DNA of 64,000 bases, taken from contig NZ_CP044549.1 of assembly GCF_009859475.1 (NCBI RefSeq), forward strand, positions 682,001-746,000, read 5' to 3'. The DNA comes from Hydrogenophaga sp. BPS33. Lineage in GTDB: Bacteria; Pseudomonadota; Gammaproteobacteria; Burkholderiales; Burkholderiaceae_C. This document shows positions 57,157-64,000 of the stretch, one piece after another. Numbering within the stretch: position 1 is the stretch's first letter; every line of letters begins with the position of its first letter. The notes below the pieces were generated by a model that did not search any database, had not been told where the DNA came from, and saw nothing but the letters and a program-made list of their open reading frames with translations. The position numbers and the translations under genes are program-made.

Positions 57157-58143
57157 ATGCTGAACAATCTGCTGAAGCCCAAAACCATCAACGTCGAGCA
57201 AATTTCGACCAATCGCGCCAAAGTTACGCTGGAGCCCTTCGAGCGTGGTTATGGCCATACGTTGGGCAACGCCCTGCGTCGGGTTCTTCTGTCATCCATG
57301 GTCGGTCACGCGCCGACCGAGGTCACCATTGCCGGTGTCGTGCACGAATACTCGTCGATCGATGGCGTGCAAGAGGATGTGGTCAACATGCTCCTGAACC
57401 TCAAGGGCGTGGTGTTCAAACTGCACAACCGCGATGAAGTGACGCTGAGCCTGCGCAAGGATGGCGAAGGTCTTGTGACCGCCGCCGACATTCAGACGCC
57501 TCACGATGTCGAAATCGTCAACCCGGGTCATGTGATTGCCACGCTGTCGCAAGGTGCCAAGCTGGATATGCAGATCAAGGTTGAAAAGGGACGCGGCTAT
57601 GTGCCCGGCAGCTTGCGTCGCAACGATGATCAAACGCGCTCCATTGGCCGCATCGTGCTTGATGCGTCGTTCTCGCCCGTCAAGCGCGTGAGCTATACCG
57701 TGGAAAGCGCCCGCGTGGAACAGCGCACCGACTTGGACAAGCTGGTGTTCGAGATCGAGACCAATGGTTCCATCGGCCCCGAGGAGGCGGTTCGTGCTTC
57801 CGCGAAGATTTTGGTCGAGCAACTGGCGGTGTTCGCGCAGCTTGAAGGCGTGGAGCTCTCCGCGTTTGACGCGCCGGCTCAACGCAGCTCGCAGCAGTTC
57901 GACCCGATTCTGCTGCGCCCGGTGGATGAGTTGGAGCTCACCGTGCGCTCGGCGAACTGCCTTAAGGCCGAGAACATCTATTACATCGGTGACCTGATTC
58001 AGCGTACCGAGAACGAGCTGCTCAAGACCCCCAACCTGGGTCGCAAGTCGCTCAACGAAATCAAGGAAGTGCTCGCCTCGCGCGGCTTGACCTTGGGCAT
58101 GAAGCTTGAGAATTGGCCGCCTGCTGGCCTGGACAAGCACTGA
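57157..58143 (+). CDS. rpoA: DNA-directed RNA polymerase subunit alpha
   Basis: RpoA, 328 residues. The N-terminal dimerisation domain is shown by [20 protein letters not shown] and [12 protein letters not shown]; the linker is near 235-250; the C-terminal domain for UP elements and activators is shown by [20 protein letters not shown] and [20 protein letters not shown]. Typical betaproteobacterial length. Confidence 0.97.
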   Translation: MLNNLLKPKTINVEQISTNRAKVTLEPFERGYGHTLGNALRRVLLSSMVGHAPTEVTIAGVVHEYSSIDGVQEDVVNMLLNLKGVVFKLHNRDEVTLSLRKDGEGLVTAADIQTPHDVEIVNPGHVIATLSQGAKLDMQIKVEKGRGYVPGSLRRNDDQTRSIGRIVLDASFSPVKRVSYTVESARVEQRTDLDKLVFEIETNGSIGPEEAVRASAKILVEQLAVFAQLEGVELSAFDAPAQRSSQQFDPILLRPVDELELTVRSANCLKAENIYYIGDLIQRTENELLKTPNLGRKSLNEIKEVLASRGLTLGMKLENWPPAGLDKH

Positions 58144-58231
58144 GACCGCAGCGTCTGGCCATGGAGGCCAGACCCGGACGAACTCCCAGTACCTGATACG
58201 GCTGGGAGCAAAACACTGAAAGGATGAACAA

Positions 58232-58627
58232 ATGCGTCACGGACACGGACTTCGCAAACTCAATCGCACCAGCGAGCACCGTCTCGCCATGCTGCGCAAC
58301 ATGATGAACTCGTTGCTCACACACGAAGCCATCAAGACCACGGTGCCCAAGGCCAAAGAGCTGCGCCGCGTCGTCGAACCCATGATCACCCTGGCCAAAG
58401 AGCCCACGCTGGCCAACCGCCGCCTGGCTTTTGACCGTCTGCGCGACCGCGATGTGGTCGTCAAGCTGTTCAACGAACTCGGACCGCGTTTCAAGGCCCG
58501 TCCGGGTGGTTACACCCGCATTCTGAAAATGGGTTTCCGCGTGGGCGACAATGCGCCCATGGCCCTGGTTGAACTGGTGGACCGTGCTGAAGACGCCGCT
58601 CCGGCGGTTGATGCAGATAAAGCGTGA
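58232..58627 (+). CDS. rplQ: 50S ribosomal protein L17
   Basis: L17, 131 residues: [20 protein letters not shown], then [20 protein letters not shown] and the conserved [20 protein letters not shown]. It has a short acidic C-terminal extension. Last protein gene of the alpha operon; tRNA-fMet follows after 17 bases. Confidence 0.97.
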   Translation: MRHGHGLRKLNRTSEHRLAMLRNMMNSLLTHEAIKTTVPKAKELRRVVEPMITLAKEPTLANRRLAFDRLRDRDVVVKLFNELGPRFKARPGGYTRILKMGFRVGDNAPMALVELVDRAEDAAPAVDADKA

Positions 58628-58644
58628 TAGAATACAAGGCTTGA

Positions 58645-58721
<77 letters not shown>

Positions 58722-58748
58722 ACTAAATCAAGCAATTGCTTGTCATTG

Positions 58749-58780
58749 AAGCCCTCGGAAACGAGGGCTTTTTTGTTTTT
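58749..58780 (+). terminator. Rho-independent terminator after tRNA-fMet
   Basis: A perfect 9-bp stem, AAGCCCTCG (58749-58757) and CGAGGGCTT (58762-58770), closed by a GAAA tetraloop, is followed by a T-rich run to 58780. It ends the long rplN-to-tRNA transcription unit. Confidence 0.9.
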
Positions 58781-58883
58781 GATGCGAGGCGCTCTCAAGT
58801 CGCGGGCTCCGCAGATCCGTCGCCGCATGGCAGCGCAGCGTGTAATGACGCGCGTGCTCCGGCAAGATCACTCGGCGCGCTGG

Positions 58884-59234
58884 CTACCGGTGGTCGTTTG
58901 GATCGTAGATCACCGTGCCTGTGCCCACGCCCACCCCAACACGTGCCTTGCTGTTGCCAATGTTGGTGCTGGTGCCCACGCCGGCGCCCGCACTCACCTG
59001 CCCGCGCTGATTGACACCCACGCCCACGCCGACAGGGCCTACGCCGGTACTGACCCCTGCATTCACCCCGCCCGAACCGACGCCCACTCCTATGGAGAAA
59101 GGCCCGATGGGGATGCCGACGCCCACGCCCACCGATGAGCAGCCGGAAACGGTCATCAAAGCCACCATTGCGAGCAGCGCAGTGGCCACGCTGCTGCGCG
59201 CTCGGGACGCGGTGGGGACGGGTGAGGCGTTCAT
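58884..59234 (-). CDS. Gly/Val-repeat lipoprotein
   Basis: This 116-residue protein has a signal peptide with lipobox VSGC (MVALMTVSGCSS). The mature part is almost entirely short Gly-Val repeats (SSVGVGVGIPIGPFSIGVGV, then VNAGVSTGVGPVGVGVGV), with alternating small and branched residues that could form a beta sheet or roll. It ends in TVIYDPNDHR. No family is recognised with certainty. It lies downstream of phcQ on the same strand after 95 bases and may be read with or controlled by that operon. Confidence 0.7.
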   Translation of the reverse strand: MNASPVPTASRARSSVATALLAMVALMTVSGCSSVGVGVGIPIGPFSIGVGVGSGGVNAGVSTGVGPVGVGVGVNQRGQVSAGAGVGTSTNIGNSKARVGVGVGTGTVIYDPNDHR

Positions 59235-59329
59235 GGCGGGATCCTTGGGCTAGGCACAGATTGCATTCTGATGCCCGAGGCCGTGAAAGGTGCCCGGCTT
59301 TCACTCTGTTTCACGTGCGCTGACCCGGC

Positions 59330-60286
59330 TTATGGCCGCCCAAGGCTTTCGATGGCGTCCGCCAACCAGTCCGGATGCAGCGCCGCCGACGGCGCAGACG
59401 TCACCGCCCAGCCGCTGGCGTCCGCAGATGTTTCCACTTGTGCCAGGCCACCTTGCCAAAGTAACCAGGCGAGCCAGGCGCAATCGGACGAGGCAGGTGC
59501 TTCGCCCGCACCTCCACTCAAAAGTCCGTTCAACGGGGTTCGGTCGGCGAATCGCACGCGGTCACCCTGCAGCTCACCACCTGCGGCCTGCGACAGCACC
59601 GCCAAAGCACCCGCCCCATCGCGGTGCGGTCCGAATTCGCGAAGCCAATGCCGCAGGTGCCCCACGATGGCCGCGCCGCGCACGGCTTCGGCTTGCAAGA
59701 GATCGGCGTGTTCCCAGCGGTGCCAATCGACTTTGGGCTCTGCGATGCCGGTGAGTTGAGCGGTCTGCGCAAAGCGAAAAAGCGCCTGGTCCACACCGTC
59801 GCTGTGGACGGCCTGGCCGATCACCATCAGGCCGGCCAGCCGATGGCCCAGCAACTGGCTTTGCTGGGCCAGTAGCTTGTCGCGCATGAGTTCGTCGCGC
59901 TCGCCCCGCAGTTCGGCCAACTCGAGCGCGTTCTTCAGGTCGGCGCGCAAGCTTTCCAGCTCCCACGGCTTGTTGATGTAGCGGTAGATCTCGCCGGTGT
60001 TGATCGCCTCGATCGCGTCTCCCAGTTCGGAATAGGCGGTCGTCAGCATGCGAACGATGCTGGGGTAGTACTGGCGCGCATGGCGCAGCAATTCGTTGCC
60101 GTAGGCGCCGGGCATACGTTGGTCGCACACCAGCACCGCGATGTCGGCGCCATGCTCGGCCAACACGGCCCGCCCCTCCTCGACCGAACCGGCGGTCAAC
60201 ACCGGTGCGATCGGACTGACCAGGCGTTCGAAGTACTTCAGCGCCATGGCCTCGTCATCGACATACAGAATTTTCACGGGCTTCAC
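59330..60286 (-). CDS. phcQ: Response regulator PhcQ
   Basis: In this 318-residue protein AGGAG lies 8 bases before GTG 60286 (KPVKILYVDDEAMALKYFE); a longer ATG start would overlap phcR. The receiver domain has phospho-acceptor Asp55 in VLVCDQRMPG, LTTAYSE and the Lys in YINKPWE. The C-terminal 180 residues begin with a coiled coil (LRGERDELMRDKLL) and contain no known output domain. Order and architecture match phcQ, the last gene of Ralstonia phcBSRQ, which tunes release of the LysR regulator PhcA. phcA itself is not in the window. Confidence 0.8.
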   Translation of the reverse strand: MKPVKILYVDDEAMALKYFERLVSPIAPVLTAGSVEEGRAVLAEHGADIAVLVCDQRMPGAYGNELLRHARQYYPSIVRMLTTAYSELGDAIEAINTGEIYRYINKPWELESLRADLKNALELAELRGERDELMRDKLLAQQSQLLGHRLAGLMVIGQAVHSDGVDQALFRFAQTAQLTGIAEPKVDWHRWEHADLLQAEAVRGAAIVGHLRHWLREFGPHRDGAGALAVLSQAAGGELQGDRVRFADRTPLNGLLSGGAGEAPASSDCAWLAWLLWQGGLAQVETSADASGWAVTSAPSAALHPDWLADAIESLGRP

Positions 60287-60314
60287 GGCGGCACTCCTGA
60301 AAGAATCTTCTTGG

Positions 60315-61496
60315 TTACTGAGCAAAAGGGAAATAGAGCGAAACGGTGGCACCCTGGCCCACATCCGAGCGGACGAGAATCGTGCCCCCCAGTGAGGTCA
60401 TCACGCGGCGGCAAAAGATCAGCCCCATGCCGCTGCCACTTGCATGGGCGCGGGTCGTGGTGGGCTCCACGGTGAGGCGCTTGAGCACCTCCGGCGCAAT
60501 GCCTGGGCCGTTGTCACTGACATGGATGACCGCCTGCTCTGGCAGGCCGGGTGCCGGCGCTTCCCGCCCGAGGCGAATCTGCACCTGCGGCTGCGCCGGT
60601 GGCTGGGCACGCAGCGCCAGCAAAGCGTTTTTCACGAGCGTGCAAAGCACGAGATAGAGCAGGTCCCGCCGCCCGGGCAGGACGAAGTCGTCGCTCAGGT
60701 CACTGGTCAGCCACCGGGCTTCGTCGTTGTCGAATGGGAACTCGTCGCGCACGGCCTGCACCAGGTCGCTGGCGCGCAGGTTCGGCGCAGCATCGGGCTG
60801 GTAGGCATCGCGTGCCGTCTGCACGAAGGTCGACACCAGCGACTGCGCGTACTCCGCGCGGCGCTGGGCCGCTTCGATCATGAGCAAGACGTCACCGGGT
60901 TTCTGTTCCTGAATGCGCGCTTCGCCGCTGCCGTCGTGGGGCGTGTCCCGGTGCCGTTCGCGCATGGCCGTCAGATAGCCTTGCACGGTGGCCAGCGGCG
61001 TGGTGACCTCATGGGCCAGAAAGCCCAGGGTTTCACGCAGGGTTGCGGAGCGCCGCTCGACCAAGGCGCGTTCGCGCGCACGCACCAGGCTCGCGTTGAG
61101 CGCCTCGCGCAGGGCCTGGCGCGTCAAGGCTTCGTCCAGCGGCTTCTCCAGAATCTGTTCGACATGCCCCTGGTTGACGGCCGACATGGCCACGTCCTTG
61201 TCGGCATAGGCCGATACCAGCAGGCGCGCAACATGGGGGTAGCGTTGCCGGACCTCGCTCAGGAGCGAGACGCCATCGCGCTGGGGCATGGCGTAGTCGG
61301 TCAGCAGGACGGCCACTTCCTCGCCGCGCTGCGCCAGCAGTGCCAGTGCATCGTTGGCGCCGTGGGCAGTGAAAACGACGAACTCGTCGCCATACAGGCG
61401 GGAGAACCACTTGCAGGCCTGCGGTTCGTCGTCCACCACGAGGATGGCATGTGCGCCGAGCGAACCACGCGAGACGGCGTTGTCATCGGGTTTCAT
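60315..61496 (-). CDS. phcR: Receiver-histidine kinase hybrid PhcR
   Basis: This 393-residue soluble protein has an N-terminal receiver (ILVVDDEPQACKWF; phospho-acceptor Asp67 in LLTDYAMP; LVSAYAD; LEKPLDE). A C-terminal histidine kinase follows with His162 in FLAHEVTTPLATVQGYL and an ATPase domain with VSDNGPGIAPEVLKRLTVEP. Reversed order (receiver first, kinase second) is the hallmark of PhcR. The ATG directly abuts the phcS stop, so it is co-translated with the sensor. It would take phosphate from PhcS and relay it onward. Confidence 0.85.
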   Translation of the reverse strand: MKPDDNAVSRGSLGAHAILVVDDEPQACKWFSRLYGDEFVVFTAHGANDALALLAQRGEEVAVLLTDYAMPQRDGVSLLSEVRQRYPHVARLLVSAYADKDVAMSAVNQGHVEQILEKPLDEALTRQALREALNASLVRARERALVERRSATLRETLGFLAHEVTTPLATVQGYLTAMRERHRDTPHDGSGEARIQEQKPGDVLLMIEAAQRRAEYAQSLVSTFVQTARDAYQPDAAPNLRASDLVQAVRDEFPFDNDEARWLTSDLSDDFVLPGRRDLLYLVLCTLVKNALLALRAQPPAQPQVQIRLGREAPAPGLPEQAVIHVSDNGPGIAPEVLKRLTVEPTTTRAHASGSGMGLIFCRRVMTSLGGTILVRSDVGQGATVSLYFPFAQ

Positions 61497-62822
61497 TCAG
61501 GGCCTCGGCAAGTCAAAAGAGAACTCTGTCCATTGGCCCGCTTCGCTTTCCACCGACAGCGTGCCGCCATGGCGTTGCACGATGCCGTAGCTCACGCTCA
61601 GACCCAGTCCCAGGCCGGCGCCCACGTCGCGGGTGGTGAAGAAGGGCTCGAACACGCGTTCCATGTTCTCCGGTGCGATGCCCATTCCGTTGTCGCGCAC
61701 GGATATGCGCAGGCGCTTGTTGTCTTGGGGTGTCACGCGAATGTCGATGTGTGGTGTCTCGCGTTTGGCAATCTGGATGGCGTGGGCGGCGTTGCTGAAC
61801 AGGTTGATCAGCACGCCGATGATGGCGGGCTCATCGCCCATCACGTGGGAGTCCTGCGGCAGGTCGATGTTGATTTCGACGCCCTTGAGTTCATGGCCGG
61901 CCAGGCGCAGGCCGGATCGCACGGCGTTCTCCAGCAGGAACAGGCGCTGGCCGTCCTGGCCGGGTTTCTGGTAAGCGAAGGTCTTGAGGTCGGAGACGAT
62001 GTTCTGGATGCGCTGCATGCCCTCGCGCGCGTCGATCAGGCTCTCCTTGAGCATGGTGTCCGACTCGGTCGCCGGCGAGGTCAGCCCCATGTTGATGGCC
62101 ATCAGGCTGTAGTTCACGGGGTTGTTGAGCTCGTGCAGCAGGCCGGCGGAGAGCGTGCCGATCGCCGCCATTTTTTCGCGCTGGATCAACTGGCCCTTGA
62201 CTTCGGCCAGGGTGTCGTTGATCTGCTTGAGCGATTCGTTCTTCTCGGACACCTGCCTTTGCAGTGCGAACATGTTGTAGCGCCCGCGCTCGTTGAAGTA
62301 GGTGCAGAAGGAGCTGATGGTGGCGGAGAACAGGATGAAGAGGGAAATGCCGGCGAACTGGCTGAAATCCTTCAGGCCTTCGGGATGGAAATAGCAGGCG
62401 ATGGCGTAACACGCATAGGTGAACAGGCCGAAGGTCAGGCTTTCGAAGAAGGCGATCGGCAGGATGATGCCGGTGGCGTACAGCGCCAGATGCAGGCCGA
62501 CGAAGTAGATGGAGTCCACGCCGTTGGTGACCCAGATCATCCAGGCAATCATGATCTGGGGCAGCGCCAGCCACAGCAGCGTCAGGGGGCGCACCCAGCG
62601 CAGTCCATTGGGAGAGTGCAGCACCCGCAAGATGGCCAGTGTCAGGCCGGCCACCAGGAAGCGCGCGGGCGCCAAGGTGCTGAAGGCCTCGCGGTACAAC
62701 GTGTAGTCCAGGCCCAGCCCCATGAGCACCAGGACCATCGAGACGATCGAGCCTGCCTTGCTGTAGGCAAGACGGAACTCGCTGAGCTGCTGGTGGTAAG
62801 GCGACAGGCCGGCCGGCGTCAT
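61497..62822 (-). CDS. phcS: Membrane sensor histidine kinase PhcS
   Basis: In this 441-residue protein six hydrophobic segments lie within residues 24-178 with very short loops (IVSMVLVLMGLGLDYTLY, MIAWMIWVTNGVDSIYFVGL, ISLFILFSATISSFCTYF), suitable for sensing a lipid-like signal within the membrane. Then comes a coiled linker, His230 in LSAGLLHELNNPVNY, and HATPase with DNGMGIAPENMERVFEPFFT and GLGLGLSVSYGIV. In Ralstonia PhcS senses 3-hydroxy fatty acid methyl esters. It follows phcB after 12 bases. Confidence 0.85.
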   Translation of the reverse strand: MTPAGLSPYHQQLSEFRLAYSKAGSIVSMVLVLMGLGLDYTLYREAFSTLAPARFLVAGLTLAILRVLHSPNGLRWVRPLTLLWLALPQIMIAWMIWVTNGVDSIYFVGLHLALYATGIILPIAFFESLTFGLFTYACYAIACYFHPEGLKDFSQFAGISLFILFSATISSFCTYFNERGRYNMFALQRQVSEKNESLKQINDTLAEVKGQLIQREKMAAIGTLSAGLLHELNNPVNYSLMAINMGLTSPATESDTMLKESLIDAREGMQRIQNIVSDLKTFAYQKPGQDGQRLFLLENAVRSGLRLAGHELKGVEINIDLPQDSHVMGDEPAIIGVLINLFSNAAHAIQIAKRETPHIDIRVTPQDNKRLRISVRDNGMGIAPENMERVFEPFFTTRDVGAGLGLGLSVSYGIVQRHGGTLSVESEAGQWTEFSFDLPRP

Positions 62823-62834
62823 GCTGGGGGCGCC

Positions 62835-63995
62835 TCAGGCGGCTGCGGGCAGACGGAACTCGGCGAACACATTGACGCCGGTTTCGTCGGTGAAGATGCG
62901 CGTGTCTTCGCGGGGCGTGGGGAGAACGTCCTCCAGACCCTTTTCGTCGCGGTAGATCAGGTGCCACTCCAGGAGGTGTTCCATGACGTTCTTCTGTGGG
63001 TTGATCGAGTGCACGTTGGTGACCATGACGGAACCGCCGGGCCGGGTGCGCACGACGAAGTAGTCGAGCAGCCGCGAGCACACCTTATCGGTGAGGTAGT
63101 CGAAGAGCCCGGCGCAATAGACGAAATCGAAAACTTCCTTGTCCAGACTGTCGTCGCGTTTGGAGGCGCGCTTGAGCAGTTGGTGCACGGATTCGTGCAC
63201 GTAGCGCACTTCCACGGGCCGACCTCCGGTCTGGGCAGCGCGCTGGATGCACGAGCGGGTGTACTCGAGCGTGACATCGCTGAAGTCCAGCAGGGTGAAC
63301 TCCAGGCTGGAGGCGTTGGGGTCGGTGGCGATGAAGCGTTGAATTTCGATGGCCGGTCCGCACGCAACGTTCAGGATGCGCACCTTGCGTCCCTCTTTCT
63401 GGGCCAGCGCAGCCGCACGGCCCAGGTAGTCGACCAGGATGTTGATGCGGTTGCGGTGGGCCTCTGCCACCGCAGCCTTCAGGAAGAAGGCATTGATGAT
63501 TTGGAAGTACGTGCTGTTGCCCTGGCGCGGATCGGCCAGGATCTGGTTCACCATTTCGTAGTCACCGGCATAGCCCAGGGGTTTGGCGAAGGTGCGGTAT
63601 ACGAAGGGCGCGCGCAGCAACAGGGGGTGCAAGGCGGTCTGCGCGAAATTGCGGTGGGCGACCGAGTCTTCTTCCGGCACCGCAGCGCCTTCGGCTTCCA
63701 GCGAAACGAAGAACTCCGCGCCCTTCATCATGATGGGTTCGGCCAACTCGTCGAACACGTCGGCGCGGATGCGGCCGTCGGCTTCGCGGGGTAACGCGGT
63801 CGACATATCGGCCTGGTCGGTCCAGCGCGCGGTCTCGGCCAGGAAGGCGCGGAATTCGCTGATGATGACCTGGTAGCTGCGCTTGATCTTGAAACGCTCC
63901 TGCCAGTCGGCCACGAAGCGTTCGGCCTCGCCGCGCACCTGACCGATATCACCCCGGATGGCGTTGAGGTCGAGCCATTCGTCGATCAAGGCCAT
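62835..63995 (-). CDS. phcB: PhcB-like SAM methyltransferase (fatty-acid methyl ester signal synthase)
   Basis: This 386-residue protein has a class I methyltransferase fold with motif I NVACGPAIEIQRF (residues 209-221), then LLDFSDVTLEYTRSC and FDFVYCAGLFDYL. In Ralstonia PhcB methylates 3-hydroxy-palmitate or -myristate to the quorum signal. The N-terminal 200 residues are helical and specific to this family (GDYEMVNQIL). ATG 63995 gives a complete protein, but it is 5 bases from the window edge and a longer start outside cannot be excluded. The following genes phcS, phcR and phcQ confirm the assignment. Confidence 0.85.
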   Translation of the reverse strand: MALIDEWLDLNAIRGDIGQVRGEAERFVADWQERFKIKRSYQVIISEFRAFLAETARWTDQADMSTALPREADGRIRADVFDELAEPIMMKGAEFFVSLEAEGAAVPEEDSVAHRNFAQTALHPLLLRAPFVYRTFAKPLGYAGDYEMVNQILADPRQGNSTYFQIINAFFLKAAVAEAHRNRINILVDYLGRAAALAQKEGRKVRILNVACGPAIEIQRFIATDPNASSLEFTLLDFSDVTLEYTRSCIQRAAQTGGRPVEVRYVHESVHQLLKRASKRDDSLDKEVFDFVYCAGLFDYLTDKVCSRLLDYFVVRTRPGGSVMVTNVHSINPQKNVMEHLLEWHLIYRDEKGLEDVLPTPREDTRIFTDETGVNVFAEFRLPAAA

Positions 63996-64000
63996 GGACA

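Noticed and set aside
58605..58633. TTGATG...TAGAAT as a promoter for tRNA-fMet
   Set aside because: Spacing of about 14-15 bp is too short and the -35 lies within rplQ; read-through from the ribosomal operon is as likely.
60444..63794. 1116-codon plus-strand open frame opposite the phc operon
   Set aside because: His/Gly/Gln-rich antisense translation without any domain; all four phc genes are well supported on the other strand.

Overview
The window is high-GC, gene-dense chromosomal DNA with no gap above 300 bases. It looks like a betaproteobacterium of the Burkholderiales, most likely Comamonadaceae (Hydrogenophaga-like). The evidence is the tricarboxylate-transporter type (Bug/TctC) binding proteins beside LysR or GntR regulators, a Calvin-type class II aldolase, the secY-infA-rpmJ-rpsM gene order, a phcBSRQ-like cell-density operon, and GC-rich palindromic spacers of the kind common in this family. 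No insertion sequence, phage, CRISPR array or rRNA operon was seen.

Region by region. 1-2.6 kb: a divergent LysR / Bug-binding-protein / AMP-forming ligase unit; the ligase runs off the left edge. 2.6-4.85 kb: an unrecognised 726-codon reading frame broken by two opposite homopolymer indels, ending in a threonine-rich tail. 4.9-8.6 kb: a tricarballylate-type operon (LysR, tcuA, tcuB) with two matching palindromes. 8.7-14 kb: purC, fba, a PAP2 phosphatase, a DUF481 barrel protein and pyk. 14-19.2 kb: a signalling and envelope-stress block with two CHASE3-type histidine kinases, a receiver-only regulator, BON and CsbD proteins, a LuxR-type regulator and a DUF1328 protein. 19.2-27.3 kb: an MFS transporter, an XRE regulator, an MFS-PlsC fusion, a four-gene YiaA/B-DUF2145-zinc-ribbon membrane cluster, and a probably exported LigB-type dioxygenase.

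27.3-32.8 kb: the queuosine genes tgt and queA, separated by four co-oriented genes. 32.9-35.2 kb: an unusual secreted hydrolase plus lipoprotein pair. 35.4-39.9 kb: recG, oxyR, dps and ubiA. 39.9-45.4 kb: a probable catabolic cluster (Bug protein, GntR regulator, DUF4286, then divergently a DUF1185 protein, an enamidase-like amidohydrolase and a flavin monooxygenase), with a GntR-type operator in the divergent promoter. 45.4-49.5 kb: proC, glpK and glpD.

49.5-58.7 kb: the spc and alpha ribosomal-protein operons from rplN to rplQ, followed by initiator tRNA-Met. The cluster starts behind its own sigma-70-like promoter, directly after glpD and not after rpsQ. 58.9-64 kb: a Gly/Val-repeat lipoprotein and a complete four-gene set matching phcB-phcS-phcR-phcQ: a methyltransferase that would make a fatty-acid methyl ester signal, a membrane sensor kinase, a receiver-kinase hybrid and a response regulator. 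Together the window mixes core housekeeping with two carboxylate or N-heterocycle uptake-and-degradation modules and a quorum-sensing operon.
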